NCBI GenBank assembly: GCA_963661535.1
Contig: CAVLCC010000039.1
Span: 1-18,569 of the forward strand
Reading direction: 5' to 3'
Length of the DNA: 18,569 nucleotides
DNA from: CAVLCC01 sp963661535
Lineage (GTDB): Bacteria; Actinomycetota; Coriobacteriia; Coriobacteriales; CADBOM01
The notes under the pieces are model-generated. The model was not told the origin of the DNA. It did not search any database and saw only the letters and a program-made list of their open reading frames with translations. Numbering within the stretch: the stretch's first letter is position 1; each line of letters begins with the position of its first letter. Below are positions 1-7,901 of this stretch, piece by piece. The position numbers were made by a program, and so were the translations under genes.

Positions 1-3000
1 TAAAACTAGGAACTGTAGACAAACCTGTATATGATCGCAAAATCACTCTAACAAATGAACTTGTGAGTAATCAGTATATAAGTGATACAACAGATGTTCT
101 AAATACAATAACCATAGATACCAAATATGTTACTTTTGATATGAATGGACACGGAACAGAAGTTGGAAACAAAAACGTTGCCAAAGGTTCTGCTCTATCA
201 GATACAATTACAGAAGACAAAGCTAAAGAAGCTGCAGGCACAGTAGAAGGGCTAACCCTTGAGGGTTGGTATACAGACTCGAAGTGTTCTACATCTTCTA
301 AATTTGATTTTTCAACTGCCATAAATCAAGACATAACTCTTTATGCAAATTGGATTCCTGCCGAAGACGGAGACGCCCTTACCTACTGGATATCGCCCGC
401 TATGGCCACAACCACGGGCAACACAACCGCGACCGTCAACCAGTCAAACGACAACTACGAGAAAGAAGAGTGGAACGTCAAGAAGTCCTCGGCAGAAATC
501 AAGGCTGATGTGGATGTCTTGGCCGATACTGCGCACGCCGTCTACAGCGCTTCCAAATATGACGAGGTTCTGGCCGAATACACCTCATTTATGAAAAACG
601 ACGACTACCACCTCTATACGAAGTACGGCTCGGGCACTTCGACCAACGACTACTTCGAGTTCCGCATCATCAACGTGGGTGAACACGACGGCGACGGCAG
701 CGCGCTGACTTTCCAGGGCGTGCACGCTTTTACCGCGGCGCAGCAGCAGAATTCCGTCAGGACCAGCATAGGGGGCTGGAGTGCCACGCCGCTGCGTGAG
801 ACCATGCAGACCACCCTGCTAGATTCGCTGTCCGGCATCAAGGGCGATATCATGTCCGTTGAGAAGAAGGGCGCGGGCGGCCTGACCTCGACCGACGTTG
901 TTTCTACTAACGATGCGCTGTGGATTGCCGCACTCACGGAGATTTTTGACAACAACGTGCGCACCGACGGCACTGGCATGTCCAACCCCGAAGAAGGCTC
1001 GCAGTACGCGTATTGGAAAGACGTTGCCGGTGTGAAGATTGCCAACGACACCAACGAGGCGCTCATCTCCGTGGGTCTGCAGCGCAACGGCACCACCACC
1101 ACAAACGTGGGCAACGCGGGTTGGCGCATGTGGCTGCGCTCGGCGAACGTGCTGATGAACGGGGGCTTCCTCTGGGTGAACAGCTCGGGCGCTAGCTCGA
1201 AAAACGACCCCACCAATGCGCATTGCTACCTGCCCATCGTTCCGTGCTTCGCCTTCGGCGGCTCGCGTCTTGTTACATTCGACACTCAAGGTCATGGCAC
1301 CGAGGTGGCCTCGCGCTACGTGCAGACCGGCCAGACGCTGGACGACCCCACCGACGAGGCGGGCACGAGCGAGGGCCTGCGTCTCGAAGGCTGGTACACC
1401 GACGCGCGCTGCTCCGAGGACGCGCGCTGGGACTTCACGCAGCCCGTGAACTCTGGTATGACACTCTACGCGAACTGGGTGCCCGACTCCGACGCGGACG
1501 TGTATTGGATCGGACCGGCCATGACAACGACCACGGGCAACACGGCCGACACCGCCAACCAATCGAACAGCAACTACGTGAAAGAGGAGTGGAACGTAAA
1601 GAAGAGCTCGGCCGAGATTCGCGCCGACGTGCAGACGATTCTGGCTGAGCAGGCGGCCGGTACCCTGGGGCAGGCGGGCACCGTGTCCAAGGAGTACCAG
1701 GACATGATGAACTCCGATGAATATCACCTGTACACGAAGTGGAAGGGCTCGACCGCCGATTACGCGGGCACAGAGCAGGAAAAGAACGCCTATGTGGAGT
1801 GCCGCATCCTGCAGGTGGGCGAACATGACGGCGGCGAAGCCCTGACCTTCCAGGTCACGCATGCCCTGTCCACCGCCTATCAGATGAACGCGACGACTAC
1901 ATCTGTCGGCGGATGGGACTCGTCGTTGCTGCGCAAGAACTTGCACGAGTCGGGTTATGTGAGCGCCGGGACGGGCGGGACGATTTGGAGCCAGTTCAAC
2001 ACCGGTTTCACCGACGATCTGGCTACTATTGCAAAGAAGGCCTGCGCAGGGTCGGCTTCCACGACTCTCACCACTTCAAACGACAAGATGTGGACGCTCT
2101 CGCTTGCGGAGTACTCGGGTTCTACCAACACCATGCTCGGCCAGCTCGAGGGCACCCAGTACGCCTACTACACGGGAAAGAGCATCAGCGCCACGGCGGC
2201 AAATCCCGCCCTCGAGATAAAAGACCGCGCGGGCACCACTCCCGCTTCCGCTTTGCGCGACGAGTGCATTTGCTGGATGCGTTCTCCTTCAACGAACTCC
2301 ACTTGGCCGTCAGCTTTCGGCGTGGTGAAGGCTAAGGGCGCTTTGGAGTCTGGGGGCAACTATGTGCCCACCGCGAACTGGGGCGTCGTTCCCTCGTTTG
2401 CCTTCGGCGGCAATCTCGTGACCTTCGACCTACAAGGCCATGAGGCCACGGATGCCACCACGCCGTCTGCGCAGCTGGTGGACTCGGGCGGCAAAGCCAC
2501 GCAGCCCACGACCCCAGTGGATGTCAACGGCGAGCTCACATTCGGCGGCTGGTACACCGACACCTCGTTTACCACCGCATGGAACTTCTCTACCGATACG
2601 GTGAGCGCGCCCACGACCCTTTACGCCTACTGGAAACCCAATACCGACAAGTACTGGATTGCGCCTGCCAGCCGCACGACCACGGGCAACACCGCTGCCG
2701 AGACGAACCAGTCCAACGCCTGGAACGCTACCACCAACCCGACTGGCTACAACGACGAGGAGAAAAACGTCGTTAAGTCGGCCGCCGAGATTCAAGCCGA
2801 CGTGAAGGTCCTCAACGACAAGGCGCACGAGGTCTACTCGGCCGAGGAGTACACGAAGGTCTACAATCTCTACGCGAGCTACATGCAAAACGACTCCTAT
2901 CACCTGTACTGCAAGTACGGCGGCGCGACGACGCAAAACGACGACGATTACCTGGAGTTCCGCATCATCGGCGTGGGCGAGCACTACGCCATCGGCGACA

Positions 3001-6000
3001 GCGCAGACGGCGCGACGCTGCAAAGCGACGGCAGCGTGCTGACCTTCAACGCGGTGGCCTCGATTCCGCTGGCATACCCCGTGAACCTAACTAACGTGAA
3101 CACCGGCGGCTGGGGTTCCTCGGAGCTCTACCAGCAGATGAACAACGTCTCGGGCATGAGCACCATCTACTCGAAGTTCCCCGAGGCGCTGCAAGACGAC
3201 GCCATGAGCGTGAAGAAGTTCTCTACCGCGGGCGGCGGCTCGAAGGCTTCGGACAGCGGCTCGGCGAACAAGTTCTGGAGCATATCGGTTACGGAGGCGA
3301 CGGGATATACCGCCGACGGCTACAAGCTGGAAGGCGAGCAGTACGACTACTTCAAGGACATCGGCGTGACGGCGGTGGAAAGCGGCACGGTGGGCAGGCT
3401 CACGGCGCAGCCTGCGCTCGTCAACGCGGACAAGACGCGCAGCGGGGCCGACCCCTCCAACGGCGGCAACACGCACTACTCCTACGCGGCCCTGCGCTCG
3501 CCCGGCCTGAGCAACGCCACGGGCTGGTCGTGGCTCGAGGCTTCGGGGCAGGTCTACTACTACCATAGCGGTTCGAGCTACTACGACTCGGTGCTCCCGG
3601 CGTTCTCCTTCGGCGTGGGCTACACGGTGAAATTCGACGGCAACGGTGCCAATTCGGGCACTATGACTGATCAGACCGGCCGCACTCTGGGCGACGGCGT
3701 GGCCTTGACGGGCAACGGCTTCTACAAAGACGGCTACGGCTTTACCTCGTGGAACACGGCTGCCGACGGCTCCGGCACAAGCTACACCGACAAGCAGGTG
3801 GCAGACCTCGCTACGTCCGGTCAGAGCAGCGTCACGCTCTACGCGCAGTGGACGCCGCTGGAGGACTACTGGATTGCACCGGCCGCCAAGACGGTCACGA
3901 GCCAGACCGACACCGGCACGGTCAACGCCGCCTACACGAACCCCGAGACGGGAGTAGTGAAGACGCAGACCCAGATCCAAGAGGACGTGAAGGTCTTGAG
4001 CGACACGTCGCACACGTATTACACGGCGGCGCGCTATGCCGAGGTGCAGGCCGAGTACGCGGCGTACATGGACGGCGACTCCTACCACCTGTACACGAAG
4101 TACAACGGGGCGGGCGCCACATCGCGCGCGGCTAACGACTACATGGAGTTCCGTATCATTCAGATAGGCGCTCACGACGACGACGGCAGCGTCTTGACCT
4201 TCCAGGCCACAAATGCAATCCCTACGGCGTACGCTGTGAATTCCGACAAGACGGACACGAGCGGCTGGGGGAACAAGCCGCTGCGCACGAGCCTGAACGG
4301 CACCATACTGAACTCGCTCGGCGGGCTGGCCGACGACATCATGACCGTGAAGAAGAACACGGGCTCGGGCGCCGCCACCCAGACGCTGGAGACCTTCGAT
4401 GAGACGCTGTGGATCGCGGCGCTAAGCGAGCTCTACGATGGCAACGGCAGCTCCATCGCAGGTGAGGGCACGCAGTACGATTTCTGGAAGAATCTCGGCA
4501 TCACGCTGGGTGGCGCGACCACCGCGACGTCTACGACCGCGAATCCAGCGCTCACAAGCCTCGGTTATTTGCGCGATGGCACGAACTTCACGAGTTGGGC
4601 GGGGTGGCTGCGCTCGCCGCACAACACGACGGCGTCGGACTACCTCCATATCCACGGCACCGGCACCACGAACTCTTCGGATGCGCAAAACCTCAGCGCC
4701 CAGCTGCCCATCCTGCCCTGTTTCACCTTTGGCTGCGACGTGAAAGTGGACTTTAGCACAGGAGACGGTGCCAGCACGGTAGATACGCAGCTGCTGCACG
4801 CGGGGGTTCATGCTACGCAGCCGGACGACCCAACGCGCGATGGCTACGTGTTCAAGGGCTGGTACACGAAGGACGGCACCGACACGGGTGAGTGGGGCGA
4901 CAAGTTCGACTTCTCCGGCGATACGATTACGGAAGATACCACGCTCTACGCCAAGTGGGACAGCGTGGTCAACTCCTACTGGCTAAACTATGCGGGAGCG
5001 GAAAACCCCGAGCAAAACGTGCTAAAGACGAAAAGTGACATTCAAGAGGATATTGCTACTCTGCAGTTAGGCTCAGGAGATGACTACGACCGCGTGCTAG
5101 CAGAATATACAAAGTATATGAATGGAAGCTCAAATACTCTAGCTTCTGAGGTACATCTCTATACAAAACTAGCCAATGGAATAAATACAACTGGAGACAG
5201 CAAAAACGACTACGCAGAGTGGCGCATTATCGGGCTTGGTGAACATGACGGCGATGGCACAACTATCACTTGGCAGATGACTCACGTTCTGCCGACCGCG
5301 CAGGCAATGAATGCTAGTGACACTAATGCTGGTGGCTACGCCTCAAGCGCACTGCACACAAAGATTGCACAAAATGGCGACATATACAATATGTTCAGCG
5401 ATGAGTTCCTCGCTGATATCTTGAAGGTGGACAAGACGTCCAACACTGGTAGCAAGGCGGACGGCACCGCCACCACGAGCGACAAGCTGTGGATTGCCTC
5501 GGCAGAGGAACTTTACGGCACGAGCGCGGTGAGCTCAGGTGCCATCCTAAGCGACGGTGCTACGCAGTATAGCTACTACGCGGACAAGGGCGTAACGAAG
5601 AGTGACACCACCAACGAGTGCTTGGCCTACCGCACACGTGCCGGTGGAATACCAACTGGTCAAGACACAGACTACTCTCAATACCATGGAGGCACATCAG
5701 GCACAGAGACCTATGTGAGCTGGTGGCTGCGCAGCCCTAGCGCCTACAACGATAAGACCTACACGCGCGTCTATAACGACGGTCGCCTCGACCACAACCT
5801 CGCTACTGTGACCCGCGGCGTTGCACTCACATGCGCTATGGGAAGCGACCAGATCAAAGTTACATTTGATGCTAATTCTCCGAGCACTACAACAACAACT
5901 GCAATTGACGGTAACGCGCAAACTGGAGTATTTATAGACAGTGGAACTGCTCTAACTGCAGCTCAAATTCCAGCAGCAACAAAGGTTACTTCTAGTGCAA

Positions 6001-7031
6001 GCAACTATCAATTTGTGGGATGGAGTAAAGATAAAAATTGTGCTTTAGAAAATGCCCTAACTACTGCTGATATGGTAGAAGATGCTGAAGAAATTTCAGG
6101 CAGCACCACCTACTATGCAATTTGGAGCGAGGGCTCGGGGTACTGGATGGCCACAAAGGAATCGGAGGCCCTAGACGACGACAGCTTCACTACGGATACG
6201 AACTACCGCAGCGGTGCATGGGTTAAATACGATATGGCGTGCCTGCATGCTGGTTCAACAAACAGACACTACCAGACTGCGCTTAACCGCTGGAACGGGT
6301 ACTATACAAACGACGACATCCGCCTCTATGCCACCTACAGCGGCGGCGAGAACGAGCCCGACTGCGACGGCAACACGAGCAAGAAGAACAAGTATCTGGA
6401 GTTTAGGCTTATAGAAGTGGCTCCCAGTGGGCACGACGGCGATGAATCAGTTGTAACGTTCATGGCCACCAACGTGCTGCCGACGTCGCACGTGATGAAC
6501 TCAACTAGCACGAATGCGGGCGGATGGGGTGCCTCGGAGCTGCATGCCAAGCTGCAGGAGGGCGGCGAGCTCTTCGGCAAGTTCAACACCAGCTTCACGA
6601 GCACCATCCAAACAGTGACCAAGAAATACAACGAGGGTTCGGGGACGAGCACCACGTCGTATACCACTTGCCAAGACAAGTTCTGGGTGCTGTCGTTGTG
6701 CGAGATTAGCAGCGCAGAGACATTCCAGGGCGACACGGTGCCGATAAATGATGGTGCGCAATATGCTTGGCTTAAAACCAACATTGGCGACGCAGACACT
6801 TACGATTACGACGAAGGCACCCTCAACTTCTGGACCCGTGCAAGGGACAAGGATGCCGAGGAAGGCGGCGTGCCGGGCGGCCTCGACGAGGGCTGGACTG
6901 AACCTATTGCGTGGTGGTCGCGGACTCCGCACTATGGGTATTGGAAATCAGTGTTCTACGACTGCATCGGTAACGGAGACTACGACGCGAATAACAATCT
7001 GATATGTGTGCTTCCCTGCTTCTGCTTCTAA
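1..7031 (+). CDS. Giant modular surface protein, InlB B-repeat/DUF6273-like modules, 5' end outside window
   Basis: The frame stays open to the left edge of the window (residues encoded before base 63 read KLGTVDKPVYDRK...), so the GTG at 63 is probably an internal codon and the true start lies outside. At least 2,340 residues are encoded. Six modules of about 370-400 residues follow one another. Each starts with an InlB B-repeat-like domain (VTFD...G, then GWYTD, then LYANW) and continues with a DUF6273-like domain (YWI, HLYTKY, EFRII-VGEHDGDG, LTFQ, GGW, LWI, QYAYW, WLRSP, and PCFAFG at the end). InlB B-repeats are common in extracellular proteins of Gram-positive bacteria, so a surface or secreted adhesin-like role is inferred; no enzyme motif was recognised. 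The protein stops immediately after the last domain (LPCFCF) with no LPXTG motif, membrane anchor or basic tail, so anchoring must be N-terminal, by binding, or absent. Base composition changes sharply inside the gene. The domain assignment rests on motif reading, not on a search. Confidence 0.88.
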   Translation, partial: KLGTVDKPVYDRKITLTNELVSNQYISDTTDVLNTITIDTKYVTFDMNGHGTEVGNKNVAKGSALSDTITEDKAKEAAGTVEGLTLEGWYTDSKCSTSSKFDFSTAINQDITLYANWIPAEDGDALTYWISPAMATTTGNTTATVNQSNDNYEKEEWNVKKSSAEIKADVDVLADTAHAVYSASKYDEVLAEYTSFMKNDDYHLYTKYGSGTSTNDYFEFRIINVGEHDGDGSALTFQGVHAFTAAQQQNSVRTSIGGWSATPLRETMQTTLLDSLSGIKGDIMSVEKKGAGGLTSTDVVSTNDALWIAALTEIFDNNVRTDGTGMSNPEEGSQYAYWKDVAGVKIANDTNEALISVGLQRNGTTTTNVGNAGWRMWLRSANVLMNGGFLWVNSSGASSKNDPTNAHCYLPIVPCFAFGGSRLVTFDTQGHGTEVASRYVQTGQTLDDPTDEAGTSEGLRLEGWYTDARCSEDARWDFTQPVNSGMTLYANWVPDSDADVYWIGPAMTTTTGNTADTANQSNSNYVKEEWNVKKSSAEIRADVQTILAEQAAGTLGQAGTVSKEYQDMMNSDEYHLYTKWKGSTADYAGTEQEKNAYVECRILQVGEHDGGEALTFQVTHALSTAYQMNATTTSVGGWDSSLLRKNLHESGYVSAGTGGTIWSQFNTGFTDDLATIAKKACAGSASTTLTTSNDKMWTLSLAEYSGSTNTMLGQLEGTQYAYYTGKSISATAANPALEIKDRAGTTPASALRDECICWMRSPSTNSTWPSAFGVVKAKGALESGGNYVPTANWGVVPSFAFGGNLVTFDLQGHEATDATTPSAQLVDSGGKATQPTTPVDVNGELTFGGWYTDTSFTTAWNFSTDTVSAPTTLYAYWKPNTDKYWIAPASRTTTGNTAAETNQSNAWNATTNPTGYNDEEKNVVKSAAEIQADVKVLNDKAHEVYSAEEYTKVYNLYASYMQNDSYHLYCKYGGATTQNDDDYLEFRIIGVGEHYAIGDSADGATLQSDGSVLTFNAVASIPLAYPVNLTNVNTGGWGSSELYQQMNNVSGMSTIYSKFPEALQDDAMSVKKFSTAGGGSKASDSGSANKFWSISVTEATGYTADGYKLEGEQYDYFKDIGVTAVESGTVGRLTAQPALVNADKTRSGADPSNGGNTHYSYAALRSPGLSNATGWSWLEASGQVYYYHSGSSYYDSVLPAFSFGVGYTVKFDGNGANSGTMTDQTGRTLGDGVALTGNGFYKDGYGFTSWNTAADGSGTSYTDKQVADLATSGQSSVTLYAQWTPLEDYWIAPAAKTVTSQTDTGTVNAAYTNPETGVVKTQTQIQEDVKVLSDTSHTYYTAARYAEVQAEYAAYMDGDSYHLYTKYNGAGATSRAANDYMEFRIIQIGAHDDDGSVLTFQATNAIPTAYAVNSDKTDTSGWGNKPLRTSLNGTILNSLGGLADDIMTVKKNTGSGAATQTLETFDETLWIAALSELYDGNGSSIAGEGTQYDFWKNLGITLGGATTATSTTANPALTSLGYLRDGTNFTSWAGWLRSPHNTTASDYLHIHGTGTTNSSDAQNLSAQLPILPCFTFGCDVKVDFSTGDGASTVDTQLLHAGVHATQPDDPTRDGYVFKGWYTKDGTDTGEWGDKFDFSGDTITEDTTLYAKWDSVVNSYWLNYAGAENPEQNVLKTKSDIQEDIATLQLGSGDDYDRVLAEYTKYMNGSSNTLASEVHLYTKLANGINTTGDSKNDYAEWRIIGLGEHDGDGTTITWQMTHVLPTAQAMNASDTNAGGYASSALHTKIAQNGDIYNMFSDEFLADILKVDKTSNTGSKADGTATTSDKLWIASAEELYGTSAVSSGAILSDGATQYSYYADKGVTKSDTTNECLAYRTRAGGIPTGQDTDYSQYHGGTSGTETYVSWWLRSPSAYNDKTYTRVYNDGRLDHNLATVTRGVALTCAMGSDQIKVTFDANSPSTTTTTAIDGNAQTGVFIDSGTALTAAQIPAATKVTSSASNYQFVGWSKDKNCALENALTTADMVEDAEEISGSTTYYAIWSEGSGYWMATKESEALDDDSFTTDTNYRSGAWVKYDMACLHAGSTNRHYQTALNRWNGYYTNDDIRLYATYSGGENEPDCDGNTSKKNKYLEFRLIEVAPSGHDGDESVVTFMATNVLPTSHVMNSTSTNAGGWGASELHAKLQEGGELFGKFNTSFTSTIQTVTKKYNEGSGTSTTSYTTCQDKFWVLSLCEISSAETFQGDTVPINDGAQYAWLKTNIGDADTYDYDEGTLNFWTRARDKDAEEGGVPGGLDEGWTEPIAWWSRTPHYGYWKSVFYDCIGNGDYDANNNLICVLPCFCF
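129..1265 (+). repeat. Module 1 of the giant surface protein
   Basis: The InlB-like part is at about 129-353 and the DUF6273-like part runs from about 384 to 1265 (YWISPAM to PCFAFGGS). The InlB-like part and everything upstream are AT-rich, and composition becomes GC-rich at about 360. The usual WLRSP motif reads WLRSAN. The start of its DUF part is nearly identical to that of module 2 (TTTGNT, NQSN, EEWNVKKSSAEI). Confidence 0.8.
1269..2414 (+). repeat. Module 2 of the giant surface protein
   Basis: The InlB-like part starts LVTFDTQGHGTEV and ends LYANW. The DUF6273-like part begins at about 1503 (YWIGPAM) and ends VVPSFAFGGN. It is GC-rich throughout. The InlB-like part is close to that of module 1 at protein level (GHGTEV, EGLRLEGWYTDARC) although the codon choice is very different. 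Confidence 0.8.
2415..3620 (+). repeat. Module 3 of the giant surface protein
   Basis: The InlB-like part is LVTFDLQGHEATD through LYAYW. The DUF6273-like part begins at about 2652 (YWIAPAS) and ends LPAFSFGVG. It is GC-rich. It carries an extra stretch (AIGDSADGATLQ) within the usual VGEHDGDGS motif, and ALRSPG in place of WLRSP. Confidence 0.8.
3621..4739 (+). repeat. Module 4 of the giant surface protein
   Basis: The InlB-like part is of a different subtype (VKFDGNGANSGTM, FTSWNTAADGSG, VTLYAQW), resembling classic Listeria-Bacteroides repeats more than modules 1-3 do. The DUF6273-like part begins at about 3867 (YWIAPAAK) and ends LPCFTFGCD. It is GC-rich. Confidence 0.8.
4740..5852 (+). 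repeat. Module 5 of the giant surface protein
   Basis: The InlB-like part is VDFSTGDGAS through LYAKW. The DUF6273-like part begins at about 4977 (YWLNYAG), is shortened at its start, and lacks the TTTGNT/NQSN segment seen in modules 1-3. Composition falls to AT-rich at about 5030-5210 and rises again after that. Its end motif is divergent (VALTCAMGSD instead of LPxPCFAFG). Confidence 0.78.
5853..7028 (+). repeat. Module 6 (C-terminal) of the giant surface protein
   Basis: The InlB-like part (VTFDANSPS, FVGWSKDKNC, YYAIW) is clearly AT-rich at about 5850-6130. The DUF6273-like part begins at about 6141 (YWMATKE) and is GC-richer. It ends LPCFCF directly before the TAA stop, so the protein terminates at the domain edge. 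WSRTPH replaces WLRSP. Confidence 0.78.
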
Positions 7032-7117
7032 GACGCAGCTGCCTAGGTAGGCAACTAATCACGCTGATGCATTTCTGTGCGAATTCGATGCGTCATTTGA
7101 TTTAGGAGGAAGTGTTC

Positions 7118-7147
7118 ATGCAAATAACGCTCTGGGTGTTGTTTTAG
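7118..7147 (+). other. Nine-codon micro-ORF behind a strong ribosome binding site
   Basis: A near-perfect Shine-Dalgarno sequence (TAGGAGGA, 7103-7110) stands 7 bases before an ATG at 7118. The frame reads MQITLWVLF and stops. A signal this good in front of so short a frame suggests a degraded gene remnant or a leader peptide. A chance match is possible. No attenuator hairpin with a U-run is visible after it. Confidence 0.3.
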
Positions 7148-7245
7148 TTTTTGCTTTTTAGTTTATTGTGTCTGCAATTAGGTAGGGAGAAAATAAAACG
7201 TATACAAAAAAGGGCAACCGTCCAATAAATAAAACCGCCTGCAAG

Positions 7246-7279
7246 GTGAGTTTGTGTGGTGTGTATTGCACAAACTCAC
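7246..7279. repeat. Perfect 11-bp inverted repeat overlapping the secG promoter
   Basis: The arms GTGAGTTTGTG (7246-7256) and CACAAACTCAC (7269-7279) are perfect complements around a 12-base spacer. There is no T-run after it, so it is not an ordinary terminator. The right arm overlaps the proposed -35 box, which would suit an operator. Confidence 0.6.
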
Positions 7280-7294
7280 ATTCGCGGGTATACT
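7266..7294 (+). promoter_or_regulatory. Probable secG promoter
   Basis: TTGCAC (7266-7271), 17 bases of spacer and TATACT (7289-7294) form a plausible sigma70/SigA-type promoter. The -10 box is strong (5 of 6) and the -35 box is weak (3 of 6). Transcription would start near 7301, just before secG. Confidence 0.55.
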
Positions 7295-7349
7295 AGCAAT
7301 TCGCGTGCAACGAGGCATGCAATAAATGATTCATATTAGGAGCATTGTT

Positions 7350-7592
7350 TTGAATATTGTACTTCTTCTTTTAATTATTGCTTGGCTCATCTCAGGGGTG
7401 GGTCTTGTTGTTATGATTATGCTACACTCTGGCAAAGGAACAGGAGTGGGCGATATTTTGGCTGCTAGTTTTAACAACAGCATGACTGGAACCTCGATTG
7501 TAGAAAAGAACTTAGACAGAATTACTGTTATTTTGGCAATCATTTTCTTTGCTACTATTTTTGCAATGATGGTTGTTTATCCGCATAATTAA
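7350..7592 (+). CDS. secG: Preprotein translocase subunit SecG
   Basis: SecG is the small auxiliary membrane subunit of the SecYEG protein-export channel. Two hydrophobic helices (about residues 2-21 and 55-75) flank the diagnostic loop: HSGKGTGVGDILAAS followed by GTSIVEKNLDRITV, which is the SecG signature. The in-frame ATG at 7326 would give 88 residues, but it has only a weak GAGG upstream. The TTG at 7350 has AGGAG (7338-7342) at 7-base spacing and gives 80 residues (MNIVLLLL...), a normal SecG length, so I prefer TTG. The gene appears monocistronic behind its own promoter, and a tRNA-Leu gene follows about 100 bases downstream. Identity is secure; only the start is uncertain. Confidence 0.93.
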   Translation: MNIVLLLLIIAWLISGVGLVVMIMLHSGKGTGVGDILAASFNNSMTGTSIVEKNLDRITVILAIIFFATIFAMMVVYPHN

Positions 7593-7693
7593 TAGCTAAG
7601 TAGTGGCTTGTTTTAAGTATTGCGTTTGTTAGGCAATTCCTAGGTTTGCCTCTAGGTGCAATAACACACTTAAGGCAGGCAGCAAATATAAAT

Positions 7694-7779
7694 GTCGGTG
7701 TGGCGGAACGGCAGACGCGCTAGCTTGAGGGGCTAGTGTCCGCAAGGACGTGGGGGTTCAAATCCCCCCACCGACACCA
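7694..7779 (+). tRNA. tRNA-Leu(GAG)
   Basis: The acceptor arms GTCGGTG (7694-7700) and CACCGAC (7769-7775) pair fully and are followed by an encoded ACCA. The anticodon stem CTAGC/GCTAG holds the loop TTGAGGG, giving anticodon GAG (7727-7729) for CUC/CUU leucine codons. A long variable arm (GTCC-GCAA-GGAC) marks a class II tRNA, as expected for leucine. The T-arm GGGGG-TTCAAAT-CCCCC is intact. Confidence 0.97.
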
Positions 7780-7790
7780 GTCCAAAAGTT

Positions 7791-7820
7791 AAGCACTCCC
7801 ATAGTTGAGAGTGCTTTTTT
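7791..7820 (+). terminator. Rho-independent terminator after tRNA-Leu
   Basis: The stem AAGCACTC (7791-7798) pairs with GAGTGCTT (7809-7816) and runs into six Ts (7815-7820). It lies 11 bases after the tRNA 3' end. It could also act weakly for the converging aldo/keto reductase gene. Confidence 0.85.
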
Positions 7821-7901
7821 AATGCGTCGATAAATATATACTAGCTTTTGCGCTAAACCGTTTATGATGAGACCCAAACTTAAACTGGTTGCTCGCTCCT
7901 C

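Noticed and set aside
819..1946. Long minus-strand reading frames inside the giant gene (also at 3087-4175)
   Set aside because: They are Arg/His/Val-rich shadows of the GC-rich coding strand, with no recognisable domain, and overlap the obvious repeat protein fully.
129..7028. CRISPR array or diversity-generating retroelement target
   Set aside because: The repeats are long protein-coding modules, not short spaced repeats, and no cas gene, reverse transcriptase or template repeat is in the window.
7032..7094. Terminator after the giant gene (TGCC/GGCA hairpin and GACGCA/TGCGTC pair)
   Set aside because: The stems are short or far apart and no T-run follows directly.
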